Assembly (NCBI RefSeq): GCF_900112595.1
Contig: NZ_FOMI01000010.1
Coordinates: forward strand, 62,001 to 126,000
Reading direction: 5' to 3'
Length of the DNA stretch: 64,000 nt
Source of the DNA: Algibacter pectinivorans
GTDB lineage: Bacteria; Bacteroidota; Bacteroidia; Flavobacteriales; Flavobacteriaceae
In this document: positions 27,977 to 36,204 of the stretch, in pieces
Position numbering within the stretch: the first letter of the stretch is position 1
Layout of the letters: each line of letters begins with the position of its first letter
Translations under genes and position numbers: made by a program
The notes under the pieces: generated by a model
Databases searched by the model: none
The model's input: only the letters and a program-made list of their open reading frames with translations
What the model was told of the DNA's origin: nothing

Positions 27977-29392
27977 TTACTCTCTTGGATTTTGTTCTAT
28001 TTCGGGGTTTGCATCAATGTAATTAGTTGCAATTGGCAGTGCCCAATTGAGACTATTTGGAGTTAATGATGCTGTTTCTCCATTAAAACTATGTGTAACG
28101 GTTATGTTGGCATTATCAAATCTATTATAACGTTTAATATCAAAAATTCTTAATGTACTCATAGCTTTTTCTCTTCTAATTTCATCCTTTACAAAAGCAA
28201 TTAAATCATCTTGATCTGTAATATTAACAGGTACATAGGTATCTGTTTTAAAACGTTTAACCCGTAGTTCGTTTAAATCGTTATTAGCTAATTCTATATT
28301 ACCTAATCTTGCGTGACACTCTGCTCGCATTAAGTAAAGATCTGCTGTTGTTAAAGACACATTTGTATTATTATTAGCTCTATGGGCAACAAAAACAGGG
28401 TTTTCAATCTCTGCAAAGAAATAGGTTCTTGCATCTGCAAACCATTTTTTTCTTTGATCGTTATCGTTATATAAACTATAAAATTCTGGTGAGGTAACTA
28501 TGGTAAATCCTCCAGAATCTTTATACCAAATTAATTGCTCATCTTGAACAGCCAAAGGGTATGCCAAAACATTAGCATCTCTAGGGTCTGCAGTATCATT
28601 ATTAATATCTCTTAAATTACTTTTTAATGCTAAGCCCTTGTTTATAACATTTAGAGCTTCTTGGTATTTAGATTGATATATTAAAACACGTGCTAAAAAA
28701 GTATAGGCTCCAGCTTTAGATGGCCTAAAGCTTAAGTTTGCTGGTTGTAAATCTGGTAAAGCATCTATATTGTTTTCAATATCACTAAGAATAAGGTTAT
28801 AGACCTGGGCAACCGACGCTCTTGTAAAATCTGCACCCTCTAACTCTATACCGTCTCTTATAGGCACTCCTAAATCTGTTTCGGCTGTTTCTGGGCTATA
28901 ATGTACGCTGTAAATATTCACTAAATTAAAATAGGCAAATGCTCTTTGTAAAGAGGCATCAGCTCTAATTTCTGCGATAGCTTCTGGCGTACCGTCTTCT
29001 ACTGTTTTTAATCCTTCAAGTACTACATTTGCAACGTAAATTTGATTGTAATATCTAATCCAATTATTATCGTCGCCATTTTCTGTAGAAATCTGTTCTT
29101 TGAAAAGGTATAAATTTATCTCTTCTGGACTTATACCAAAACTAGCTCGAACTTGTTCTGTAAGCACGTAATTATCGCTAGCTATAATGGTAAAATCATG
29201 GTGTGTACCAAAACCTTGAGTAAAGTTTACATTAGGGTCTGGTTCCACTTGATCTAGTAATGCTCTAAACTCTTCTACCTTAGATGGAATAACTTGCCCC
29301 TTTGGTTGAAAATCTAAGAAGTTGTCTCGGGTACATCCGGTTAATACGAACGACACTAATATAATAATAGTAATATATTTTGAAGTTTTCAT
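27977..29392 (-). CDS. SusD/RagB family nutrient-binding outer membrane lipoprotein
   Basis: A 471-residue SusD homologue. The lipobox VLTGC puts the lipid at residue about 20, followed by TRDNFLDFQPKGQVIPS, the usual RagB start. TPR-like helices (AYFNLVNIYSVHYSPETAETDLGVPIR, SKAGAYTFLARVLIYQSKYQEAL) and the C-terminal segment LYLMRAECHARLGNIELANNDLNELRVKR with REKAMSTLRIFDIKRYNRF are signature regions. SusD acts as the lid over the SusC channel and captures the oligomer to be imported. The gene starts 11 bp after the susC stop. The peptidases downstream suggest that its ligand is a peptide rather than a glycan. Confidence 0.93.
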   Translation of the reverse strand: MKTSKYITIIILVSFVLTGCTRDNFLDFQPKGQVIPSKVEEFRALLDQVEPDPNVNFTQGFGTHHDFTIIASDNYVLTEQVRASFGISPEEINLYLFKEQISTENGDDNNWIRYYNQIYVANVVLEGLKTVEDGTPEAIAEIRADASLQRAFAYFNLVNIYSVHYSPETAETDLGVPIRDGIELEGADFTRASVAQVYNLILSDIENNIDALPDLQPANLSFRPSKAGAYTFLARVLIYQSKYQEALNVINKGLALKSNLRDINNDTADPRDANVLAYPLAVQDEQLIWYKDSGGFTIVTSPEFYSLYNDNDQRKKWFADARTYFFAEIENPVFVAHRANNNTNVSLTTADLYLMRAECHARLGNIELANNDLNELRVKRFKTDTYVPVNITDQDDLIAFVKDEIRREKAMSTLRIFDIKRYNRFDNANITVTHSFNGETASLTPNSLNWALPIATNYIDANPEIEQNPRE

Positions 29393-29403
29393 AAATCTAG
29401 ATA

Positions 29404-32400
29404 TTAAAACGTTGTGGTTAAGTTAAGTGTAAAAGTTGGAGGGATTGGTATTGTACGACTTACAGGATCGACATCCCATTTGTTAAAATTCCAAACTTTT
29501 AAGTTATCTGCCTGCAAGCTTACCGTAAAGCTATTCATTGATAATTTTTTAGTTAAATTTTGTGGAAACTTATATGATAGATTAACTTGAGCTAAGCGAA
29601 CATATGAAGCGTCATCGGTATTTCTATCCGATTCGTCTAAATATAAATACAGTGGGGTTTGTGTTTCGTTTGGTGACGAAAGTCTTGGCACATCTGTAAG
29701 AAGTTCGTCTCCTGGCTGCTGCCACCTACTTACATAGTCACTAAATACGTTAGTTCTAAAAAACCTAGGATCATAATTTCTTTCGAATCTAAACCTATTT
29801 CCACCAGAATACACTGTAAGAACGCGTAGTGATAAATTTTTATAGGTAACCGTATTAGTTAAAGACCCTGTGCGCGTTGGAGACCTAGAGCCCTCGCTTT
29901 TTAAAGCCTCAATAGCTCCAATATCTCCACCTACTTCTATTATATCATTATTTTCATTAAAAAAAGATGGATTTCCTTGTTGATCTAATCCTGCATATCT
30001 AAAACTGTAAAAATTATCAATAGGATCTCCAACTACAAAAGAATTAGCATCGTATTGCGTGAAAAGGAAAATTTCACCTGGATTACTTTCATCTATACTT
30101 GTTATTTTATTTTCATTTTGGCTATAAAGTATTCTAGTGTCAAATTTAAAATCTTTAGTATCTATAATTCTTAAACCTAAATCTATATCAACACCCTTAT
30201 TATATAATTCTGCTACATTGAGAAATGACGAAGACAATCCATAAGTTGGGCTTATATTGCGCCTTGCAAGTAAATCTTCACTAGTTCTGTTATAGTATTC
30301 TACACTTCCATAAATTCTGTTTTTGGCCATAGAAAAATCTACTCCTAAATTAAGTGTCTTAGTTTTCTCTAATCGCAATGTAGGATTAGGAGGGTTCGAG
30401 ATAGTAAGATAATTATTTAAAAAGCTTCCTTGGTCTCTACCCTGTCTAGCAACTAAAAACGGCGATGTATTTCTATCTACATTTCCACCGGATCCATAAG
30501 TTGCTCTTACATTTAGATTATTAAAAAATACCGAGTTAAAGAAATTTTCTTTTGTTACATTCCATTTTAAACCTACAGAAAATAAAGGAATATTTCTAAA
30601 CTCATCTGATGCTCCAAATAGGTTAGTATCATCTAACCTCATACTTCCTGAAATGGTATAACGTTTATTGAAATTATAAGCGCCATTAACGTAGTACGAA
30701 AGAAACCTATTTTCATTAAATGTTAATCTAGAATTTGAATTAATTAATCTTTGTCCTCCAAAAATTGGACTAGGATAAAGAGTATTAAAATTAGGTTGTG
30801 TAAAAATTAAAGATTGGTCGTTATAACCAAATTTTCTATCTCTATTAAACTCTGTAATTTGTTTACGCACCTCATAACCCGCAATGGCATCAATACTATG
30901 AATCCCATCTTTAAAACTTGTTGAATAGTTTAACTGTCCTCTAAAAGTATTATCTGTAGTGCTTCGTGTAGATATATCTAATAAAGAGCCTGCCGGAACC
31001 GGAGTTTCTATAACCTCACCATTTTCATCTACTTGAGCGAACGAGTTTACTAAGTTTCTAGTAGTAAACCTATTTTCGTTAAGTAGATTTCTACCAAAAA
31101 ATGACGACCATAAATACTGGTAACTTAGGTCTATTTTTAAGCCCTTTGCTACTTCGTAATTTAGCCCTGTTTGAATACGAATATCTGTTGATGTCGACGT
31201 ATTATCGACATTATCTGATTCTTGTTTAAGATTAAAGGTCCAAGGGTACGGATAACCTTGTCTTTGTGCTAGTTGAGAACTTTCTACATTTACACCACCT
31301 TGCATAGGGAGGTAATTACCATTATCATCCAAAATACGTTCAAATATGGGATAATTTATTAAATAATCAACAGGTCCTGTTCCAATACCATTTTCATTTT
31401 TAGTTTGCGATATGTTACTAGAAAATCTAGCTTTTAGTTTACTGGTTAACTTATAGTTACCTATAACATTTAAAATAAATTGATCTGATTTATCTTTTAC
31501 TATTGCCCCTTTATTTTGATTATAAACTAGTGAAGAGTTAAAATTATACTTTTCGCCCCCCCCAGATATACTCAGGTTATATTGATTCCATAATCGTTGT
31601 CTTAAAAACAGCTTTGAATATTCTTCTCTTCCATCATTATTTCTAAGTGCGTTTATTCTGCTATCTGCAGTAGCAATATCAATATCTCCTCTTTGAAGCC
31701 TAAGTAAAGTTTCTCTAACCGAGTTGGTTTGAAATAGTGAGAATTCATTTAAAGTACCATCAAACAAGTTTCGAGATTGCGAATATTGTTCAAAATTAAA
31801 TAAACCAATTTGATAATCTACTTGAGTATTAGGGTCTGCGTAGGGTGCTTTAAAAACATTTTGTTTTAGAGTAACTGATGAATTTAAAGAAAGATTTATT
31901 GAGAGTTTTCTGTTATTTTCACCTTTTTTGGTGGTTATTACTATAACACCATTGGCAGCCCTAATTCCCCAAATAGATGTTGCTGCAGCATCTTTTAATA
32001 TGGTTATAGTTTCTACATCATTAGGATTTATAGTGCTAAAACCTCCTGGTATAGCAAACCCATCAACTACAACCAAAGGCTCGGTAGTAGCGTTAATTGA
32101 ACTTCTACCACGAATTACTAGACCTATATTATTTTTTTCTTGAATAAATGGATCAAATTGAACGCCTGGTGCTTCACCTGCAATTTTTCCAATAATACTT
32201 TGATCAATTTTTCGTTCTAAAACCTTGGTGTCAATTTTTGAAAAAGAACCAGTGGCTCTTTCCTTACTAACATTTTGATATCCAGTAGAAAATATTTCTA
32301 CACCTTCAAGCTCCTCGGCGGAAGAATTCATTTTTATATCATAAAACGTTCGACTATCTATTATTAAATTTACATCACCAAAACCTAAATAAGAAAGCAA

Positions 32401-32706
32401 TAATACATCTCCTACTTTAGCATTAATACTAAATTTACCATCAAAATCGGTAGTAGTACCTTTAGCTGTTCCTTTTATAATAATGGAAACACCTATTAAT
32501 GGGGTGTTATTATGGTCTGTAATGACTCCTTCAATACTCTGTTGAAGAAATTTTACATTTGACTCTTTCCATTTTTTTTCAAAGAAATTAATGTCTATAT
32601 CATTTGCGTGCTTAACATATTTAAGACCGTAACTTTGAGAAAATGTTAAAAACAAACTCATAATAAACAATGTTTTCTTTAAAAGATACTGAAACTTAGT
32701 TTTCAT
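29404..32706 (-). CDS. SusC/RagA family TonB-linked outer membrane importer
   Basis: An 1100-residue TonB-dependent transporter. After a signal region (ending about residue 27) a carboxypeptidase-regulatory-like beta domain (about 58-140, GVITDHNNTPLIGVSIIIKG) precedes the plug, with GLVIRGRSSINATTEPLVVVDG and LKDAAATSIWGIRAANGVIVITT; most relatives have IYG or IWG at that point. The barrel ends in an aromatic strand (FTLNLTTTF). There is no STN domain, so it is not wired to a FecR anti-sigma factor. It imports whatever the downstream SusD lid captures. It is the first gene of an operon of about 10 kb ending in peptidases and perhaps the symporter. Confidence 0.93.
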   Translation of the reverse strand: MKTKFQYLLKKTLFIMSLFLTFSQSYGLKYVKHANDIDINFFEKKWKESNVKFLQQSIEGVITDHNNTPLIGVSIIIKGTAKGTTTDFDGKFSINAKVGDVLLLSYLGFGDVNLIIDSRTFYDIKMNSSAEELEGVEIFSTGYQNVSKERATGSFSKIDTKVLERKIDQSIIGKIAGEAPGVQFDPFIQEKNNIGLVIRGRSSINATTEPLVVVDGFAIPGGFSTINPNDVETITILKDAAATSIWGIRAANGVIVITTKKGENNRKLSINLSLNSSVTLKQNVFKAPYADPNTQVDYQIGLFNFEQYSQSRNLFDGTLNEFSLFQTNSVRETLLRLQRGDIDIATADSRINALRNNDGREEYSKLFLRQRLWNQYNLSISGGGEKYNFNSSLVYNQNKGAIVKDKSDQFILNVIGNYKLTSKLKARFSSNISQTKNENGIGTGPVDYLINYPIFERILDDNGNYLPMQGGVNVESSQLAQRQGYPYPWTFNLKQESDNVDNTSTSTDIRIQTGLNYEVAKGLKIDLSYQYLWSSFFGRNLLNENRFTTRNLVNSFAQVDENGEVIETPVPAGSLLDISTRSTTDNTFRGQLNYSTSFKDGIHSIDAIAGYEVRKQITEFNRDRKFGYNDQSLIFTQPNFNTLYPSPIFGGQRLINSNSRLTFNENRFLSYYVNGAYNFNKRYTISGSMRLDDTNLFGASDEFRNIPLFSVGLKWNVTKENFFNSVFFNNLNVRATYGSGGNVDRNTSPFLVARQGRDQGSFLNNYLTISNPPNPTLRLEKTKTLNLGVDFSMAKNRIYGSVEYYNRTSEDLLARRNISPTYGLSSSFLNVAELYNKGVDIDLGLRIIDTKDFKFDTRILYSQNENKITSIDESNPGEIFLFTQYDANSFVVGDPIDNFYSFRYAGLDQQGNPSFFNENNDIIEVGGDIGAIEALKSEGSRSPTRTGSLTNTVTYKNLSLRVLTVYSGGNRFRFERNYDPRFFRTNVFSDYVSRWQQPGDELLTDVPRLSSPNETQTPLYLYLDESDRNTDDASYVRLAQVNLSYKFPQNLTKKLSMNSFTVSLQADNLKVWNFNKWDVDPVSRTIPIPPTFTLNLTTTF

Positions 32707-33030
32707 AGTTGATGCTTTTTTTTGATGAATTGAACAAATATCAATTTTTATTAATTATCAATAATTCAACACTTATTACTATATAGTGATTTTAATTTAA
32801 CATTATTGGAATTAACAAAAGAATTTAACACCGTAAAGATATATTTATTAAAAATAATTTAAAAGTTGATTTTTAGGTAAAGCTTGTTTTTTTTCATTGA
32901 AACAACTTTTTTAGACTTTAATAGAAAGGATTCAATGTTTATTTAACGATTTATTAATTTTATTTTAATCATACCAATAAACAACTTAAAAATCTATAAT
33001 AACAACTAACAAATTAATACTAAGAAACAC
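32707..33030. other. Intergenic region between the RidA gene and the first susC
   Basis: No gene in 324 bp. Most of it should be the promoter and leader of the SusC/SusD operon. A minus-strand TATCTTTA at 32841-32834 is one base away from the -7 consensus TAnnTTTG, without a convincing -33 box. No terminator hairpin was found after the RidA gene. Confidence 0.4.
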
Positions 33031-33459
33031 TTAATTAACACAGCAAACTAATACTATTTCTACAGTAGCATTAGAAGGTAAAGACGCTACACCTACTGCT
33101 ACCCGACTACCAATACTTTTAATTCCCAAAACATTTATAATGGTCTCGGATGCAAAATCTGCTATTTTTGAATGCTGTGTAAACCCATGTTCGGTATTTA
33201 AAAAAACATGCATTTGTAAAACCGTAGAAATTTTTTCATTCATTTCTAAACAGTTAAGTACAGAACCTATGGCATTTAGTGTTGCTAACTCAACACCTTC
33301 CTTATATACCTCAATAGGAACAGACACCTTTATTTTACCAGAATGAAGTAATACGCCATCTTTTCTAGGTGTCATACCAGAAGTATATATAATATTGGCG
33401 TGCCTTACAGCTGAAATATATTTACCTTGTGGTATTGGGTTTTTGGTTACTTTTTTCAT
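33031..33459 (-). CDS. RidA/YjgF/UK114 family enamine/imine deaminase
   Basis: A 142-residue RidA-family protein, normal length. HANIIYTSGMTPRKDG matches the N-terminal strand and GSRVAVGVASLPSNATVEIVLV the C-terminal signature, with the arginine that binds the substrate carboxylate in RidA proteins. RidA enzymes hydrolyse reactive enamines and imines released by PLP enzymes. Its start overlaps the stop of the aminotransferase gene by 4 bp (ATGA), so translation is coupled. That pairing suggests it clears imine intermediates made by that PLP enzyme. It is of the broader YjgF group rather than strict E. coli RidA, so the substrate is open. Confidence 0.85.
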   Translation of the reverse strand: MKKVTKNPIPQGKYISAVRHANIIYTSGMTPRKDGVLLHSGKIKVSVPIEVYKEGVELATLNAIGSVLNCLEMNEKISTVLQMHVFLNTEHGFTQHSKIADFASETIINVLGIKSIGSRVAVGVASLPSNATVEIVLVCCVN

Positions 33460-34688
33460 AAAGCATAAATTTTAACCATTTTTACAATACGTTTTGCTGC
33501 TTCAATAGCTGCCTTATGATCTTGAGAAAAATTAAGCCTAATACTATCGTTTAAATGAGGTGCAAACTCTGATGCTGGCGTTACGATTACATTAGCTTGA
33601 TACCTTAATAGCCTAACAAATGTATTTAAATCTACACTTAATGCTGGTAATTTAGGAAACAAGTAACTTCCTGCTTGAGGGGTTGCTGTTTGAAGGTTAG
33701 CATCTCTAAATACTTTAAGCAAATCGTCTCGTATAGCTTCATGTTTAATAATTCTATCTTCTAGCCAACCTTTTGGTTCGTTAAACCAAGTCTTAAAAAC
33801 AGCTTGATTATAGCCTGATGCCCTTAAAGAAACTATGGCTTGAAGGCGCTCCATTCTATCTATTATACTTGCGGTTCCAAATGCTGCTCCAAGTCTATAG
33901 CCACTTAAAGATTCTGTTTTAGATGGCCCCATTATAGTAATTAAGTTTTCTAGTTGGACCTTACAAGAACGTAAATGGGTAAATTCCTCTCCACTATAGA
34001 GCATTCTTGAATATAACTGATCTACAATTACAGTAACTTTATAATTATTAGCTAAAACAGCAATTTTATCTATTACTTCTTTAGAATAGACTAAACCTGT
34101 AGGGTTATTAGGTGTAGAAAAAACTAACACTTTAGTTCCATTCTTAAAAGCTATTTCTAGTTGGTTTAGGTCTAGTCCATTTTTGGAAGACGACTGTAAA
34201 TAATGCAAAGCAATAGGTACCACGATACCTCCAAAAAATTTAACTAATTTTCTATTAGCAAAATAGTCGGGCTCAACAACCGCTACTTTAGTTCCTGTTG
34301 CCACAGTAGCACCAAGAGCTAAAAATAATGCACCTTGGGTTCCTGGTGTTAAAATTAACTCCTTATCAGCTAATATTGGCTTTTTTGTAAAAAGGCTTAG
34401 GTCTTTTGCTAATGTTGTTCTAATATTAAAAGCACCTCTATATTCCGTATAAGCTTGAGAACCACCTTGTTTAAACCCTTTTAGCCAATAACTTTCAGAA
34501 TCTGGAGTTGGAGGAAAAGCATCTACATCTCCATGAGAAAAATCTACGGGATAACCGTCTATTTTGTCCCCCTTCATTAAATGGTCTAGTAAACTTAAGT
34601 CTTGCCTTACTTCTTGACCAGGAGCATTGCCTGCCTCTAGTGCATTAAACTTTTCGTCTAGTAATTCTGTTTTCAAATTCTTAATCAT
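33456..34688 (-). CDS. PLP-dependent aminotransferase class I/II
   Basis: A 410-residue fold type I aminotransferase. STPNNPTGLVYS is the conserved NPTG loop, DQLYSRMLYSG contains the aspartate/tyrosine pair that binds the PLP ring, and MGPSKTESLSGYRLG holds the catalytic lysine in the SK motif followed by the phosphate-binding arginine. The C-terminal IRLNFSQD carries the arginine that binds the substrate carboxylate. Amino-donor choice cannot be told. It is translationally coupled to RidA and divergent from an Lrp/AsnC regulator 189 bp away. This is a usual arrangement for an amino acid catabolic pair controlled by its substrate. Confidence 0.87.
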   Translation of the reverse strand: MIKNLKTELLDEKFNALEAGNAPGQEVRQDLSLLDHLMKGDKIDGYPVDFSHGDVDAFPPTPDSESYWLKGFKQGGSQAYTEYRGAFNIRTTLAKDLSLFTKKPILADKELILTPGTQGALFLALGATVATGTKVAVVEPDYFANRKLVKFFGGIVVPIALHYLQSSSKNGLDLNQLEIAFKNGTKVLVFSTPNNPTGLVYSKEVIDKIAVLANNYKVTVIVDQLYSRMLYSGEEFTHLRSCKVQLENLITIMGPSKTESLSGYRLGAAFGTASIIDRMERLQAIVSLRASGYNQAVFKTWFNEPKGWLEDRIIKHEAIRDDLLKVFRDANLQTATPQAGSYLFPKLPALSVDLNTFVRLLRYQANVIVTPASEFAPHLNDSIRLNFSQDHKAAIEAAKRIVKMVKIYAL

Positions 34689-34736
34689 AATTAATAATTT
34701 AACTTATAATTCGTATAGTTTTAACCGTTTTGTTGG

Positions 34737-34753
34737 TTAATATTTAATATTAA
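34737..34753. promoter_or_regulatory. Candidate Lrp/AsnC operator, 8+1+8 palindrome
   Basis: TTAATATT and AATATTAA flank a single central base, within GG...CC ends (34735-34756). It lies in the divergent gap, downstream of the -7 box of the aminotransferase promoter. A bound regulator would block or tune that transcript. AT-only palindromes are common by chance in this genome, so this is a candidate only. Confidence 0.35.
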
Positions 34754-34775
34754 ACCTATAACACCAACAATAGTT

Positions 34776-34783
34776 CAAAATTA
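34776..34783 (-). promoter_or_regulatory. -7 promoter box for the aminotransferase/RidA pair
   Basis: Minus-strand TAATTTTG fits TAnnTTTG exactly, about 88 nt before the start codon. The -33 box is weak (TTTT at 34807-34804, 20 bp upstream). Confidence 0.35.
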
Positions 34784-34807
34784 CAACCTATTACTTGTGC
34801 ATTAAAA

Positions 34808-34836
34808 TTGAATAATTGTTATTTTTAATATATTTA
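34808..34836 (+). promoter_or_regulatory. Possible promoter of the Lrp/AsnC regulator
   Basis: Plus-strand TTG (34808-34810) and TATATTTA (34829-34836) are 18 bp apart. The -7 box is one base from consensus and the spacing one short. It would give a leader of about 35 nt. Confidence 0.28.
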
Positions 34837-34877
34837 CCACTTAAAACTTATATAAACTCACAAAAACTAACGATTCA

Positions 34878-35294
34878 ATGGTAGACAACACAGATAAAAA
34901 ATTATTAGAGATTTTAAAAGATAATTCTCGTTTATCGTTTGCAGACCTCGGAAGAAAAATAAATTTATCTCCATCTTCAGTAAGAGAACGTGTGCAAAAA
35001 TTAGAAGAAGAAGGGGTAATTAAAAAATATAGTATTGAAATAAACAATAAATTGATAGGTTACGATTTAGAAGCCTTTATTTTATTAAAAGTTTTTCCTG
35101 GTAAACTAAAATATGTAATAGACAAGGTTATTGAATTCCCGGAAATAACAGTAGCTCATCGTATTACTGGAAATCAAAATATTCATTTAAAAGTTGTTGT
35201 TAAAAACCAATTATGCCTGCAAAAATTACTAGACAAATTAATGCAGTTTGGAGACACAAATACGTTCTTGATTTTGTCTGAAATATCTAAATAA
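34878..35294 (+). CDS. Lrp/AsnC family transcriptional regulator
   Basis: A 138-residue feast/famine regulator. The N-terminal winged helix-turn-helix is clear (DKKLLEILKDNSRLSFADLGRKI, then LSPSSVRERVQKLEEEGVIKKY at about 25-50). The RAM ligand-binding domain follows (FILLKVFPGKLKYVIDKVIEFPEITVAHRITGNQNIHLKVVV), with the glycine-asparagine turn that usually lies at the amino acid site. It is slightly shorter than E. coli Lrp. It is the only clear plus-strand protein gene here and faces the aminotransferase/RidA pair, so it most likely controls that pair in response to an amino acid and may regulate itself from the shared gap. Confidence 0.92.
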   Translation: MVDNTDKKLLEILKDNSRLSFADLGRKINLSPSSVRERVQKLEEEGVIKKYSIEINNKLIGYDLEAFILLKVFPGKLKYVIDKVIEFPEITVAHRITGNQNIHLKVVVKNQLCLQKLLDKLMQFGDTNTFLILSEISK

Positions 35295-35316
35295 CTATTA
35301 ATAAAAAAATGTAGCA

Positions 35317-35337
35317 TTATAAAAACACTTTTTATAA
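35317..35337 (+). terminator. Possible terminator of the Lrp/AsnC gene
   Basis: A perfect 9-bp stem, TTATAAAAA with TTTTTATAA around a CAC loop, 23 bp after the stop codon. The stem is all A/T and the T-run lies inside it, so it is weak. Confidence 0.33.
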
Positions 35338-35635
35338 ACTTATAAATTATCCAACTCTACTCGTTAGATATTGATTTTGTTGCTTTTAATTGCTTCTTTT
35401 TGCGTTTTAAAAAATAGATTTTGAATAAATAATACTGTTAAGTTCTACTTCCTTTTTGTTAATTACTAACACTATAACAATATGCTTTTACAGCTGAATT
35501 TCATCATCTAACAATGACGTATAATTGTTATTTTAAAGTCTTTCTACAAGTATCTATCGAAATAAACGGAATAACGGAACAAAACAAAAGGCAGAGGATT
35601 TTGAGGCACGAAAAAACAGGTTTGTGAGTTATGGA
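35338..35635. other. Convergent intergenic region, no gene recognised
   Basis: With the flanking hairpins this forms a 400-bp gap between the Lrp/AsnC gene and the copper operon. The only long open frames have no family signature and no supporting promoter match. Nothing else stood out. Confidence 0.4.
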
Positions 35636-35668
35636 AATTAAAAAGAGCCTTTCGAAAAAGACTCTTAA
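35636..35668 (-). terminator. Intrinsic terminator of the copper efflux operon
   Basis: Minus strand: AAGAG pairs with CTCTT and, past a mismatch, CTTT pairs with AAAG around the loop; CTCTT runs into TTTTAATT. It starts about 29 nt after the stop of the HMA lipoprotein gene, the last gene of the operon. Confidence 0.68.
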
Positions 35669-35694
35669 ATTATTGCTTAATGGTCGTGATTTGA

Positions 35695-36171
35695 TTAATT
35701 TTCCGATTCCATTACACCTAACTGATTCATCATCATTTCGCGGTTGTATTGACAACAACTAGGTAAACCGCTATAAGCTTCTTCACTTCCTGCCACTTTT
35801 TCCGTATCGTAACCTGATGCTGCTATTGCCTTATGAATTGCCATTGCATCCGTTTTGGTATCGTTAAACGAGACATCAATTTTCTTTTTATCGACATCCC
35901 AATTGACTCTTGCAACACCATCTACACCATTAACCGCTTTTTCAATGGTACTTTTACACATACCACAATTCCCTCTTACTCCAAAAGATAAATCTGTTAT
36001 TGCGATTTCTTTTGGCACTTCTGTTAATGTCGTTTCTTTAACAGTTTTAGTTTCGTTTTTACAACTTGTTAAACCTAATGCTGCTATTACAGCAATACTT
36101 AAAATTACTTTTTTACTCACGTAGTTTACATTTTTGCTTTTGTGTTCGTGATTTTTCTTTGAAAAATTCAT
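35695..36171 (-). CDS. HMA-domain lipoprotein of the copper efflux operon
   Basis: A 158-residue lipoprotein (signal helix then LTSC, cysteine near residue 37). Residues about 60-128 are a heavy-metal-associated domain with GNCGMCKSTIEKAV; the CxxC pair binds Cu(I) or similar ions and the rest of the fold (VNGVDGVARVNWDV, IDVSFNDTKT, IAASGYDTE) is complete. A tail with SGLPSCCQYNREMMM adds two cysteines and methionines, likely further metal ligands. The gene starts 33 bp after cusB and ends the operon before a terminator. It should act as a periplasmic metal carrier or scavenger. It is intact, unlike the HMA remnant upstream of cusB. Confidence 0.85.
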   Translation of the reverse strand: MNFSKKNHEHKSKNVNYVSKKVILSIAVIAALGLTSCKNETKTVKETTLTEVPKEIAITDLSFGVRGNCGMCKSTIEKAVNGVDGVARVNWDVDKKKIDVSFNDTKTDAMAIHKAIAASGYDTEKVAGSEEAYSGLPSCCQYNREMMMNQLGVMESEN

Positions 36172-36204
36172 TTTTAAAATTTAATTGTTATTATTTATAT
36201 TTAA

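Noticed and set aside
35528-35758. A 76-codon minus-strand frame across the end of the copper operon
   Set aside because: It runs through the terminator and overlaps the HMA lipoprotein gene in another frame; no support as a gene.
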